Shown here: piece by piece, positions 8,364-16,237 of the stretch
How the letters are laid out: each line of letters opens with the position of its first letter
How positions within the stretch are numbered: position 1 is the stretch's first letter
Source: Spirochaetales bacterium
GTDB lineage: Bacteria > Spirochaetota > Spirochaetia > Treponematales > UBA12059
Assembly (NCBI GenBank): GCA_016928955.1
Contig: JAFGJV010000019.1
Span: 1-35,766, forward strand
Direction: 5' to 3'
Length of the DNA stretch: 35,766 nucleotides
Program-made: the position numbers and the translations under genes
Notes under the pieces: generated by a model
Seen by the model: only the letters and a program-made list of their open reading frames with translations
The model's database searches: none
What the model was told of the DNA's origin: nothing

Positions 8364-8392
8364 ATCCTACGCCCACGCGCACGGGCGGTCAA
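8364..8392 (-). promoter_or_regulatory. Sigma-70-type promoter for the SpoIIE receptor gene, leaderless
   Basis: On the minus strand, TTGACC (8392-8387, five of six consensus bases) is followed by a spacer of exactly 17 bases and TAGGAT (8369-8364, four of six). The bases GGGGGT then lead straight into the ATG at 8357. With the usual 6-7 bases from -10 box to start point, transcription would begin at or next to the A of the start codon. Confidence 0.55.
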
Positions 8393-8516
8393 GCTCGGAT
8401 GCTCTCGCAGTGCCCGCAGGGCGCCACAGACGCCCGCTCGCGTGACGGAGCCTTGATGTGGTACCGATACGGGCGCCTACGGGCGTAACCTGCTGGCGTT
8501 GCCGGTGCTTATCCGG

Positions 8517-8522
8517 TATACT
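8517..8522 (+). promoter_or_regulatory. Candidate -10 box upstream of the signal peptidase gene
   Basis: TATACT, five of six consensus bases, lies 71 bases upstream of the signal peptidase ATG in the divergent intergenic region. The hexamer at the right distance (CTGGCG, 8493-8498) is a poor -35 match, so support is weak. Confidence 0.3.
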
Positions 8523-8593
8523 GCCTCCGGCGCGGCACAGCCACCCGCCGGAGCTATCCTGGCGGCATTCGTCGCGGCAAGGACGCGGTACCT

Positions 8594-10228
8594 ATGAAAT
8601 TTCTCGAGTATCTAAAACCCCTCACGCGGGTGCTGTTCTGGATCGGTTTCTGCTGGTCGGGCCTCTTTGACGCGGCCCTGCTCCTGTTCGCCGAGCCCCT
8701 GCGTCCGGCCGCCTGGGTGTTCACCGCGCTCAAATGGGCAGCCGCCGTCGCCTTCATCCTGCTCCAGCGCAGGGCAGCCAAGGCTGATGAGTGGAAAAAG
8801 GCCTATTTCCTGTCGCGGGTGGCCTTGTTCTACGCGGTGGCCCTGCAGGGGTTCCAGCATTTTTACGGCGTGTCCCTGGTCGCCAACAGAACCATGGCCT
8901 ACGTCCTGTTCTACCTGTCCATAGCCACGGTGCTGATACCGTCCATCGTGTTGTACCTGTCCGCCTTTGGCAAGAAGGCCCTGCTCGCCCGCGGCGTCAT
9001 GGTAAAGAACGGCCGCAAGTACCACCACGGCTTTTCCACGGGCGCGGCCTTTGCGGTCCTGGACTGGGTAGACGCCATAGTCGGCGCCTTCATCCTGGTC
9101 ATGTACCTGAGCTCGTTCGTGTTCCAGTGCTACGTGATTCCTTCCGGATCAATGGAGAACACCCTCCTGGTGGGCGACCGCCTGATATCCCTGAAGCCCG
9201 CCTACGGCATAGAGCCGCCCTTCTCCAACGTCAAGCTGCCCCGCCTGTCGAGGCCTGGCCGCGGCGAGATAGTCATCCTGCACAACCCGCGCGTCCCCGC
9301 CGAGGAGCGGCAGGACGTGGGTTTCATACTCGGCCAGTACCTGCAGGTCCTGTCCAACGCCATCTTCAAGGACAACGCGGCCGCCGCTGTGGCCGAACCC
9401 CTGGTCAAGCGCGTGATTGGCCTGCCCGGCGAGCGCCTGTACATGCTGAACGACATCGTGTACGTGCAGACCAAAGGCTCTGAGGCCCGCGCCCTGTCCG
9501 AACCGTACACACGCGTGTTCGCCAACCCGGCATCCGACATGTCCGTGGGACCTGAGGCCACGATCATCCTGGACATAGATAGGATGTTCGCCGGCATGGA
9601 CTTGGACCGGCTTGAAGCGTCCACCCGCGCTGTGGTGGGCCAGCTGGCCTCGGACTACGGCCTTTCAGGCGGCCCGAGCAACGCCTTTCTGCCCACCAAC
9701 GTTGCGGACTTCACCGGCGCCGTGACCGCCTTGGCCACGGGCGTAAGCGGCCGGAACCTGTCGCGGACCGACCTTGAGGAATTTTTCCTGGGCGCCTTCA
9801 CAGGCTCGCCGTCCAATCCCTACGAAGTGCAAGCGGCCACGGTCAACGCCTGGCTCAAGCTCAGGCTCCTGGAATGCGCCCGGGACATCCTGGCCGGCTC
9901 GGACGAGCGCGCGGTTTTCTCCGACGAGACCCTGCGCCGCGTCATAGGCACCTGGCTCAACCGCTACGACGCGCGCAACTTCCCGCCCTTCCCTGCCGCC
10001 GGCTACCTGGGCAAGGACGAATGGTTCCTGATGGGCGACAACCGCTACAGCTCCCTGGACGGCCGCCACTGGGACTCGTTCATGGAAGAACGGAAGCTGT
10101 GGACCGGAGACCCTTCGTCGCTCACCTATCCGTCCCTGCTCGATCCCTTTGCCATATCCGGCGAGATGTTCTTTGCCGAGCCTTTGGCCGTGGCCTGGCC
10201 ACTGTCCAACGCCAAGGCCCTGCCCTGA
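8594..10228 (+). CDS. lepB: Signal peptidase I with a large internal insertion
   Basis: Membrane serine protease that removes signal peptides from exported proteins. At 544 residues it is much longer than typical enzymes (about 180-330). Several transmembrane helices fill the N-terminal ~170 residues. The catalytic boxes follow: IPSGSMENTLLVGD with Ser186 nucleophile, RPGRGEIVIL, VKRVIGLPGERLY with Lys272 general base, and GDNRYSSLDGRHW (481-493). About 195 residues lie between the Lys box and the GDNR box, where compact enzymes have far fewer; this insert is rich in Ala, Asp and Leu and has no recognised domain. AAGGA lies 10-14 bases before the ATG. It is probably a single-gene unit, since a strong hairpin follows the stop. 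The alkaline phosphatase next door is a plausible client. Confidence 0.92.
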   Translation: MKFLEYLKPLTRVLFWIGFCWSGLFDAALLLFAEPLRPAAWVFTALKWAAAVAFILLQRRAAKADEWKKAYFLSRVALFYAVALQGFQHFYGVSLVANRTMAYVLFYLSIATVLIPSIVLYLSAFGKKALLARGVMVKNGRKYHHGFSTGAAFAVLDWVDAIVGAFILVMYLSSFVFQCYVIPSGSMENTLLVGDRLISLKPAYGIEPPFSNVKLPRLSRPGRGEIVILHNPRVPAEERQDVGFILGQYLQVLSNAIFKDNAAAAVAEPLVKRVIGLPGERLYMLNDIVYVQTKGSEARALSEPYTRVFANPASDMSVGPEATIILDIDRMFAGMDLDRLEASTRAVVGQLASDYGLSGGPSNAFLPTNVADFTGAVTALATGVSGRNLSRTDLEEFFLGAFTGSPSNPYEVQAATVNAWLKLRLLECARDILAGSDERAVFSDETLRRVIGTWLNRYDARNFPPFPAAGYLGKDEWFLMGDNRYSSLDGRHWDSFMEERKLWTGDPSSLTYPSLLDPFAISGEMFFAEPLAVAWPLSNAKALP

Positions 10229-10233
10229 AACCC

Positions 10234-10266
10234 TAACAGGCCGGGGACCAGTTCTCCGGCCTGTTA
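10234..10266 (+). terminator. Hairpin after the signal peptidase gene
   Basis: TAACAGGCCGG (10234-10244) pairs perfectly with CCGGCCTGTTA (10256-10266). Three more pairs, including one G-U, can close a 5-base loop. It starts 5 bases after the stop codon and is not followed by a U tract (GCACCTTCC instead). It is likely a transcript end or stabiliser. Confidence 0.65.
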
Positions 10267-10401
10267 GCACCTTCCTCACAACAAACAAACACTCAGCTCA
10301 CCATAGGCGCGGACGCATGCCGCATCCTGTGCATGACGCGGAATCACCCGGGCGGCCGGAACGGACGCCGCCCGTCCGCCAAATCAAGCCAGGAGGCAGC
10401 A

Positions 10402-11892
10402 ATGACAAGGTCGGCAAGATGCGCGGTACTATTGGCCGCGCTCGCTCTCAGCAGCGCCCAGGTGTTTGCCATGGGGTCACGGGAACAAAAGGCTCCCGGC
10501 TCCGTACAGGAGACCGCTCCGGCAAAATACGTGTTCCTTTTCATCGGCGACGGAATGTCCATGGCCCAGGTGAGCGCCGCAGAGGTGTACTCGAACGCCC
10601 TGGCATCAAAAACCCCGGGCCAGGCCAGACTGGGCTTCACCCAGTTTCCGTCCCAGGGGCTGACCACCACCTACGATTCGAGCTCGATTATCACCGATTC
10701 AGCCTCCGCGGGCACCGCGATAGCGACCGGGAACAAGACGGCCAGCGGGGTAATCAACATGGATCCGGGCAAGACCCTGAAGTTCAAAACCATCGCCGAG
10801 TACGCCAAGGAGATGGGCTGGAAGGTCGGTGTCGTGTCGAACGTATCGCTGGACCACGCGACCCCCGCGTCGTTCTACGCCAAGGTACCGAGCCGGGGCG
10901 ACATGTACTCCATCGCCACGCAGCTGGTCGCCTCAGGGTTCGACTACTTCGGTGGAGGCGGCTTTGCCCAGCCCAGGGGGAAAAAGGGCGACCAGGCTGA
11001 CGTGCTGGCGATCGCGCGGGAGGCCGGCTACCGGATCGTCAACACCGCTGATGGCTTTAGGAAGCTCGACGCTGCCAGTGCAGGCAAGGTCATAGCCATC
11101 AACGAGACCCTCCAGGACTCGGAAGCCATGCCGTACGAGATAGACCGGCATCCGGACGACCTGTCCTTGGCGGACTACGTGGCCAAGGGCATCGAGCTCC
11201 TCATGAACGACAAAGGCTTCTTCTTAGCCGTTGAATCCGGCAAGATAGACTGGGCCTGCCACGCGAACGACGCCGCGGCATCCATCGGCGACACGCTCGC
11301 CTTCGACAGCGCCATAGCGGTGGCGGTGGCCTTCCAGAAACTGCATCCCGAGGACACGCTTATTGTCGTAACCGGTGACCATGAGACGGGGGGCATGAGC
11401 CTTGGTTTTGCGGGCACCAAATACACGACCGCGTTCGAGAGGGTTTCTGCCCAGACAGGATCATACGTGGCCTTTGACCAGACGGTGCTGGATCCCTACA
11501 AGGACGGCCGCTCTCCAGGAGAGGGCAGCCTGAAAGACCTGCTGCCGGAGATACAGCGCTTCTTTGGAATAGACGTAAACGCCCTCCCGATCAAAGACCG
11601 CGAGATGGTAGAGCGGGCCTTTGTGCGGAGCATGAAGGGAGAGGTGGAACGAGCCGCTCAGGAGGACACGTACCTCCTGTACGGAGGGTACGAACCCCTG
11701 ACCGTCACGCTCACGCACATAGCCAACCAGTCCGCCGGTATCGGCTGGACCACGTATTCGCACACCGGAGTTCCGGTGCCGACCTACGCCCTCGGCAACG
11801 GCCAACAGCTCTTTGATGGATACTACGACAACACGGATATTTTCAGGAAACTGGCCGCGGTCATGAACGTCAGGCTTCCGGCCACCAACTGA
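10402..11892 (+). CDS. phoA: Secreted alkaline phosphatase
   Basis: A 496-residue phosphomonoesterase of the alkaline phosphatase superfamily, exported to release phosphate from organic esters. The signal peptide runs to about residue 23 (MTRSARCAVLLAALALSSAQ, then VFA); the mature start reads MGSREQK, a Ser/Glu-rich start I associate with spirochaete exported proteins. Catalytic features are FIGDGMS (metal ligand Asp50), TDSASAGTA with nucleophile Ser100, VSLDHATPASF, the zinc/magnesium set E-S-G-K-I-D-W-A-C-H with E. coli-like spacing, GDHETGG and YSHTGVPVP. The start is fixed by AGGAGG at 10391-10396, five bases before the ATG; an in-frame ATG at 10333 would spoil the signal peptide. A 12-bp hairpin follows. 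No Pho-type regulator is nearby. The symbol is by family only. Confidence 0.92.
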   Translation: MTRSARCAVLLAALALSSAQVFAMGSREQKAPGSVQETAPAKYVFLFIGDGMSMAQVSAAEVYSNALASKTPGQARLGFTQFPSQGLTTTYDSSSIITDSASAGTAIATGNKTASGVINMDPGKTLKFKTIAEYAKEMGWKVGVVSNVSLDHATPASFYAKVPSRGDMYSIATQLVASGFDYFGGGGFAQPRGKKGDQADVLAIAREAGYRIVNTADGFRKLDAASAGKVIAINETLQDSEAMPYEIDRHPDDLSLADYVAKGIELLMNDKGFFLAVESGKIDWACHANDAAASIGDTLAFDSAIAVAVAFQKLHPEDTLIVVTGDHETGGMSLGFAGTKYTTAFERVSAQTGSYVAFDQTVLDPYKDGRSPGEGSLKDLLPEIQRFFGIDVNALPIKDREMVERAFVRSMKGEVERAAQEDTYLLYGGYEPLTVTLTHIANQSAGIGWTTYSHTGVPVPTYALGNGQQLFDGYYDNTDIFRKLAAVMNVRLPATN

Positions 11893-11903
11893 TTCGTCAC
11901 GCG

Positions 11904-11930
11904 GCAGCCAGGCCGCGACGGCCTGGCTGC
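11904..11930 (+). terminator. Hairpin after the alkaline phosphatase gene
   Basis: A perfect 12-bp stem (GCAGCCAGGCCG at 11904-11915 with CGGCCTGGCTGC at 11919-11930) closes a 3-base loop, starting 11 bases after the stop. TAAACCC follows, so there is no U tract. It probably ends or stabilises the phosphatase mRNA. Confidence 0.65.
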
Positions 11931-12073
11931 TAAACCCAAGGAACCATATCGACACCGCTCCAGCAAGCCGCGGAAACCGCGTGTCCGCGGATGGCCATCA
12001 GAAAAGCGAGCGTCGTGGACCGGAATACCGGGGTAGCCGTTTGGGCTGCCCCGGACGGAAATTGGAGTGGTAC

Positions 12074-13255
12074 ATGAGCTTAAGCGCCTCGTTACGGGCG
12101 TATTTCAGGCACGCGTGGGGAAACGCCCACGTCAAGGACATGGTGTTCGTCGCAATCGTGCTCGCTATCTCAGGCTTGGCCGTGCTGGCTCCCACGGGAT
12201 ACGAGCGGGCCCCGGACGGCATGCACCGTGCACGGGCGGCCATACTGGAAACCTTTGACCAGGGCATCCGCCATTACGGGCCCGTCACGCAGGGCGAGCA
12301 GTACGCTACCGTACGCGTCCTGGCCGGTCCCTTCAAGGGCCTTGTGGGAGAGGCCCACAACATCCTGTACGGAAAAACGGACATAGACAAAATCTTCAAG
12401 GCCGGCGACACGGCCCTGGCCGTGATAGCGCCCGGAATCGAGGGTGGGCCGGCGGATATAACGCTGGTCGACCACTGGAGGCTGGACATCCAGGTGTGGC
12501 TGGTGTGCGCATTCCTATCGCTCCTGGTGCTCCTGGGCGGATGGACGGGCGTCAAGAGCTTTGTCTCATTCATTTTTACAGGCACGGTCATTTGGAAAGT
12601 CCTCATCCCTGCATTCCTGTCAGGATTCCCAGCGATTCTCTCCAGCCTGGCCGTGGTCGCCCTCTTGTCCTTTGTCATCATCTTCCTTGTTTCCGGCTTT
12701 TCGCGAACCGGGCTGTCGGCCTTCCTGGGCAGCGTCATGGGCACCGCCATAAGCGCCGCCCTTGCCCTGGCGCTCAGTAACCCCTACCACCTGAACGGCT
12801 CCGTGCGCTCCTTCTCGGAGACGCTCAAGTACAGCGGCTTTGACCACCTTGACCTGGCCCAGATCTTCCTTGCGGGAACCTTCCTTGCGTCGTCCGGAGC
12901 CTTCATGGACCTGGCCATGGACGTGGCCGCGTCGATGGAGGAACTGCACTTGAAACGTCCGGCCCTGGGCTTTATCGAACTGGCCAAATCCGGGCTCAAT
13001 GTTGGTCGCAAGGTAATAGGCACCATGTCGACCACCCTACTGCTTGCCTACACGGGCGGTTTCACAAGCTTGCTCATGGTATTCATGGCCCAAAACGTCA
13101 ACCCGCTCACCATGTTCAGCATGTCCTACGTATCCAGCGAGGTATTCCACACCATGGTCGGTTCGCTCGGCCTGGTGCTTATCGCCCCGCTCACCGCCCT
13201 CTTGTCGGCATGGCTCTTGTCCAGCCAACCGTCCCAGAAAGGATACCTCCGATGA
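12074..13255 (+). CDS. YibE/F family membrane protein
   Basis: A 393-residue polytopic membrane protein. One transmembrane helix near residues 22-38 is followed by a ~100-residue extracytoplasmic segment, then about seven helices. The family signature SGAFMDLAMDVAASMEEL is clear (about residues 275-292), followed by GLNVGRKVIGTMSTTLLLAY. The function of YibE/F proteins is not established; transport has been suggested. The start is the ATG at 12074, with GGAG six bases upstream; the longer in-frame start at 11981 adds charged sequence and has no ribosome site. It is flanked by the phosphatase hairpin upstream and by the metallopeptidase gene 147 bases downstream. Confidence 0.85.
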   Translation: MSLSASLRAYFRHAWGNAHVKDMVFVAIVLAISGLAVLAPTGYERAPDGMHRARAAILETFDQGIRHYGPVTQGEQYATVRVLAGPFKGLVGEAHNILYGKTDIDKIFKAGDTALAVIAPGIEGGPADITLVDHWRLDIQVWLVCAFLSLLVLLGGWTGVKSFVSFIFTGTVIWKVLIPAFLSGFPAILSSLAVVALLSFVIIFLVSGFSRTGLSAFLGSVMGTAISAALALALSNPYHLNGSVRSFSETLKYSGFDHLDLAQIFLAGTFLASSGAFMDLAMDVAASMEELHLKRPALGFIELAKSGLNVGRKVIGTMSTTLLLAYTGGFTSLLMVFMAQNVNPLTMFSMSYVSSEVFHTMVGSLGLVLIAPLTALLSAWLLSSQPSQKGYLR

Positions 13256-13402
13256 CACCGCACGGAATGCACGAAATGCCATATCATCATTTTGCCGACC
13301 TGGGGCCGTCCGCCACGCCCATGCCGCATCCGCTTGCTTTCGCCCGGGCGCCGGATTATGTTCAAAACGAAGACGGGCGCGCGCCCCGGGAAAAGGAAAA
13401 AC

Positions 13403-14179
13403 GTGGGATTGTTTGGCCGCATCTTTGGCCGTCGCGTTTGGGAGCCACTGCCGGACTCCTTGTGGACTGAGCTCTCCGGCGACCGGCCCTGCCTGCACCT
13501 CCTAGCGGAAGCGGACGCCCAGAGACTGAGGCGGCTCGCCACGTGGTTCATGGCAAAGCGACGCTTTGTGCCCGTGGGCGGTGCCGAGCCCTCGGAGCTG
13601 GACAAGGCGACCATAGCGGCCCTGGCCTGCCTGCCCATCCTGAACCTCGGGACCGCCTGGTACCGGCTCTGGTCCACCGTGCTCCTTGAGCCGGACGGGT
13701 TTATCCACCGCATGGAAACGGTGGACGACGCAGGCGTGGTCACCGAGTACGACGACGAGCTGGCCGGGCGCGTTACCGAGCTCGGGCCGGTCATACTCAG
13801 CCTGCGCGACGTGCGCGAGTCCGGCCACGGCGACGGTTACGACGTGGTCGTCCACGAGATGGCCCACAAGCTGGATGAGCGCGACGGCGGGCTGGACGGC
13901 GTTCCGCCCCTGCCCGGCGGCATATCCCGCGCGGCGTGGAGGGCCGTGTTCAGCTCGGCGTTCGAGGATTTCCGCGCGCGGGCCGGAAGCAGGCGCCTGA
14001 AGGGCAGGCGTCGCTCCCTTCCCTTGGACGAGTACGCGGCGGACAGCCCGGAGGAATTCTTTGCCGTGTCCTGCGAGCACTTTTTCGGCACGCCGTCCGC
14101 CTTGGCAAGGGCCTATCCGGAGCTGTACGGCCTTTTGTCGTCGTTTTTCAGGCAGGATCCAAAAGCGCTTGGATACTGA
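13403..14179 (+). CDS. mtfA: MtfA/M90-type zinc-dependent peptidase
   Basis: A 258-residue member of the MtfA (Mlc titration factor A) family. The zinc site is HEMAH at residues 151-155, preceded by VVV and followed by KLDERDG. The third-ligand region DSPEEFFAVSCEHFF is near the C-terminus, as in the family. The usual core motif (LATWFMAKRRF, then LPILNLG) is recognisable. In enterobacteria MtfA binds the glucose repressor Mlc and has aminopeptidase activity; there is no sign that Mlc exists here. The GTG at 13403 is chosen because AAAAGG lies six bases before it and the protein then begins MGLFGRIFGRR. An in-frame ATG at 13358 has no ribosome site but is possible. The sensor gene starts 69 bases downstream. 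Confidence 0.85.
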   Translation: MGLFGRIFGRRVWEPLPDSLWTELSGDRPCLHLLAEADAQRLRRLATWFMAKRRFVPVGGAEPSELDKATIAALACLPILNLGTAWYRLWSTVLLEPDGFIHRMETVDDAGVVTEYDDELAGRVTELGPVILSLRDVRESGHGDGYDVVVHEMAHKLDERDGGLDGVPPLPGGISRAAWRAVFSSAFEDFRARAGSRRLKGRRRSLPLDEYAADSPEEFFAVSCEHFFGTPSALARAYPELYGLLSSFFRQDPKALGY

Positions 14180-14248
14180 GCAGTGATATGCGGGCCGTCC
14201 AGGGAACGCCCAGGGTGTTCCCGGCGGCCCCGCGCAAGGAGGCAGGGA

Positions 14249-15466
14249 GTGAGCGAGCATTTTGGCGGACAGGACGACAAGAGCGCGCGGCTGAGGGTCA
14301 TCGTGGAAAAACTGGCCGCAGGGGTTCCGGCGTCGGAGGTCAAGCGCGAGTTCCACGAGTTGATCAAAGGCGCGGACGCGGCCGAGGTTGCCGCCATGGA
14401 ACAGGCCATGATAGAAACCGGCACCCCGGTTGAGGAAGTGCAGCGCCTGTGCGAGGTGCACGCGGACCTGTTCCGCGCCGGGCTTGAGCGCGGCGAAAAA
14501 GCCGACCGCATGCCGGGCCACCCGGTCCACACCTACCGCGCCGAAAACCAGGAGGCCAGGAAGCGCCTGCGCCCGCTCAGGCTTGCTGCGCTCGCGGGAG
14601 GCTTGGATGCCCTGACCAGGGCCGCCGACAGCCTGCGCCCCATCATCGTCCACTACCAGCGCAAGGAAAACCAGCTCTTCCCCTTCCTGGAGCGCACGGG
14701 CTTTACGGGCCCCTCAAAGGTGATGTGGGGCAAGCACGACGAGATCCGGGAAGCGTTCCGGGAGCTTGACGCGGCCATCCAGTCAAGAAGCGCTGGGCTT
14801 GCCCGCAAAACCGCCCGCGCCCTGGCCCGCAAGATAGCCATGATGATATTCATGGAAGAGAAAATCCTCCTGCCCAACGCCTTGAAGCGCCTGTCCGACG
14901 CCGACTGGGCGGCGGTCAGGCGCGGAGAGGACGCGATTGGCTTTGCCTGGGTCAAGCCGGGCGCCCAGTACGACCCGGCCCTGGTCAACCAAGGCGGCAT
15001 GTACGCCAATTTCCAAGCGGCCGCGGACAGCGCGTCGTCGCAAGCCGGCCAGGACCAGGCGGCGGGCATACGCCTGTCCGAGGGGAGCCTGCCCCCGGAC
15101 ATCCTGGACCTCATGCTGAGGCACCTGCCCCTGGACGTGTCCTTTGTGGACGCGGACGACAAGGTCCGCTACTACTCCGATTCCCCGCACAGGGTGTTCC
15201 CCAGGAGCCCGGCCATCATAGGCCGCGACGTGCGCAACTGCCATCCGCACAAGAGCGTGGCCGTGGTCGAGCGCATTCTGGAAGCGTTCAAACGCAAGGA
15301 AAAGGACACCGCGGATTTCTGGCTGGAGGTGGGCGGGCGCTTTGTGTACATCACCTACAAGCCGCTGTACGCGGCGGACGGTTCCTACCTGGGCACCATG
15401 GAAGTCAGCATGGACGCCACCGAACTGCGCGGGCTGACCGGAACGCGCACCCTGCTGGATTGGTAA
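14249..15466 (+). CDS. DUF438-hemerythrin-PAS sensor protein
   Basis: A 405-residue cytoplasmic protein with three parts. A DUF438 helical domain (about 1-80) has AGVPASEVKREFHELI. A hemerythrin-like four-helix bundle (about 85-240) carries probable di-iron ligands in GHPVHTYRAEN, IIVHYQRKENQLFPFLE, WGKHDEIRE and FMEEKILLP. A C-terminal PAS domain (about 300-395) has FPRSPAIIGRDVRNCHPHKS and FWLEVGGRF. The combination suggests sensing of oxygen, nitric oxide or redox state; it has no enzymatic output domain, so it must signal by contact. The GTG at 14249 is set by a full AAGGAGG (14236-14242) six bases upstream; the open frame from 14183 has no such site. The close position behind mtfA suggests co-transcription. 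Confidence 0.9.
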   Translation: MSEHFGGQDDKSARLRVIVEKLAAGVPASEVKREFHELIKGADAAEVAAMEQAMIETGTPVEEVQRLCEVHADLFRAGLERGEKADRMPGHPVHTYRAENQEARKRLRPLRLAALAGGLDALTRAADSLRPIIVHYQRKENQLFPFLERTGFTGPSKVMWGKHDEIREAFRELDAAIQSRSAGLARKTARALARKIAMMIFMEEKILLPNALKRLSDADWAAVRRGEDAIGFAWVKPGAQYDPALVNQGGMYANFQAAADSASSQAGQDQAAGIRLSEGSLPPDILDLMLRHLPLDVSFVDADDKVRYYSDSPHRVFPRSPAIIGRDVRNCHPHKSVAVVERILEAFKRKEKDTADFWLEVGGRFVYITYKPLYAADGSYLGTMEVSMDATELRGLTGTRTLLDW

Positions 15467-15488
15467 ACTGGCGCGTTTTGGTTACACT
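15460..15488 (+). promoter_or_regulatory. Leaderless promoter for the Pr6Pr-type gene
   Basis: TTGGTA (15460-15465), a spacer of exactly 17 bases and TACACT (15483-15488) are followed by GGCGGA and then the ATG at 15495. The -35 box overlaps the last codons of the upstream gene. Both boxes match four of six consensus bases. Predicted transcription begins at the start codon. Confidence 0.45.
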
Positions 15489-15494
15489 GGCGGA

Positions 15495-16184
15495 ATGATG
15501 AACAAAGCTTCAGCCTTCCGCCTGCCGGCGTCCCTGCTGATTGCGGCCATGGCGGCCGGGGGCATCGTCATCCAGATGACCCTGCCCATAGCCGGGCGCT
15601 CGGCTTTTGGCATGTGGCGCTACTTTACCGTCCAGAGCAACGCCCTGGTCGCGCTTGCCGCCGCCCTTGATGCCCTGGCGCTTGTCCGCGGCCGCCGGCC
15701 GGGAACCCGCCTGGCCCTGTTCCGAGGCCTTGCCCTGTTCGCCATCACGGTGACCAGCACGATGTTCGCCCTGTTCCTGTCCAGGCTGTGGAACCCCCCG
15801 GGCATGGCAGGGCTGGCCAATTCGCTTCTGCACGCGTGGACGCCGCTGGCCTTCTGGGCGTACTGGCTGGTCTTTGGCGAGCGAGGCCTGCTCAAGCCCA
15901 CGGCTCCAGCGCTGTGGCTCGGCTACCCGCTTGCGTACCTTGCGGGCTCCCTGCTTGTGGGGAGCGTGTCCGGGTTTTATCCCTATTGGTTCATCAACCC
16001 GGCTCCCCCGCCCGACGGCTTGGGTTCCTACGGACACGTGGCGCTTTTCTCGTTGGGCTCGGCCGCCGCCTTCCTGGTCCTTGGGTACGCGCTTTGGGGC
16101 GTGGACAGGTTTCTGGCAGCCGCGGCCGTTCGCTTGGTCGCTAGAAAACCGGAGAACGATCCGCGGGATACCAGCTCGCCATAA
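15495..16184 (+). CDS. Pr6Pr-type six-helix membrane protein
   Basis: A 229-residue integral membrane protein with six predicted helices. Motifs of the Pr6Pr family (FAR-17a/AIG1-like group) are visible: GMWRYFTVQSNALV near residue 40, LHAWTPLAFWAYWLVFG near 110, and GYPLAYLAGSLLVGSVSGFYPYWF near 140-165. Members are uncharacterised in bacteria; eukaryotic relatives hydrolyse fatty-acid esters of hydroxy fatty acids, using Thr/His residues in the membrane. The start Met-Met pair makes 15495 or 15498 possible. No Shine-Dalgarno sequence is present, and a -10-like box ends 6 bases before the ATG. It converges on the histidine kinase gene. Confidence 0.78.
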   Translation: MMNKASAFRLPASLLIAAMAAGGIVIQMTLPIAGRSAFGMWRYFTVQSNALVALAAALDALALVRGRRPGTRLALFRGLALFAITVTSTMFALFLSRLWNPPGMAGLANSLLHAWTPLAFWAYWLVFGERGLLKPTAPALWLGYPLAYLAGSLLVGSVSGFYPYWFINPAPPPDGLGSYGHVALFSLGSAAAFLVLGYALWGVDRFLAAAAVRLVARKPENDPRDTSSP

Positions 16185-16188
16185 TGCG

Positions 16189-16237
16189 GCGGACTGACAG
16201 GCCGCGGGCAACGCCGCTTGTTTTGCCGGCAGTCTGC
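16189..16237. terminator. Imperfect hairpin between convergent genes
   Basis: GCGGACTGACAGG (from 16189) pairs with the complement region ending CAGTCTGC (16237), with two mismatches and a long inner region. It lies between the stops of the Pr6Pr-type gene and the histidine kinase gene, so it could serve both strands. On the minus strand AAAACAA, not a U tract, lies in the loop. Confidence 0.4.

Noticed and set aside
13502-14653. 383-codon minus-strand frame
   Set aside because: Spans the antisense of two well-supported plus-strand genes and shows no family features.
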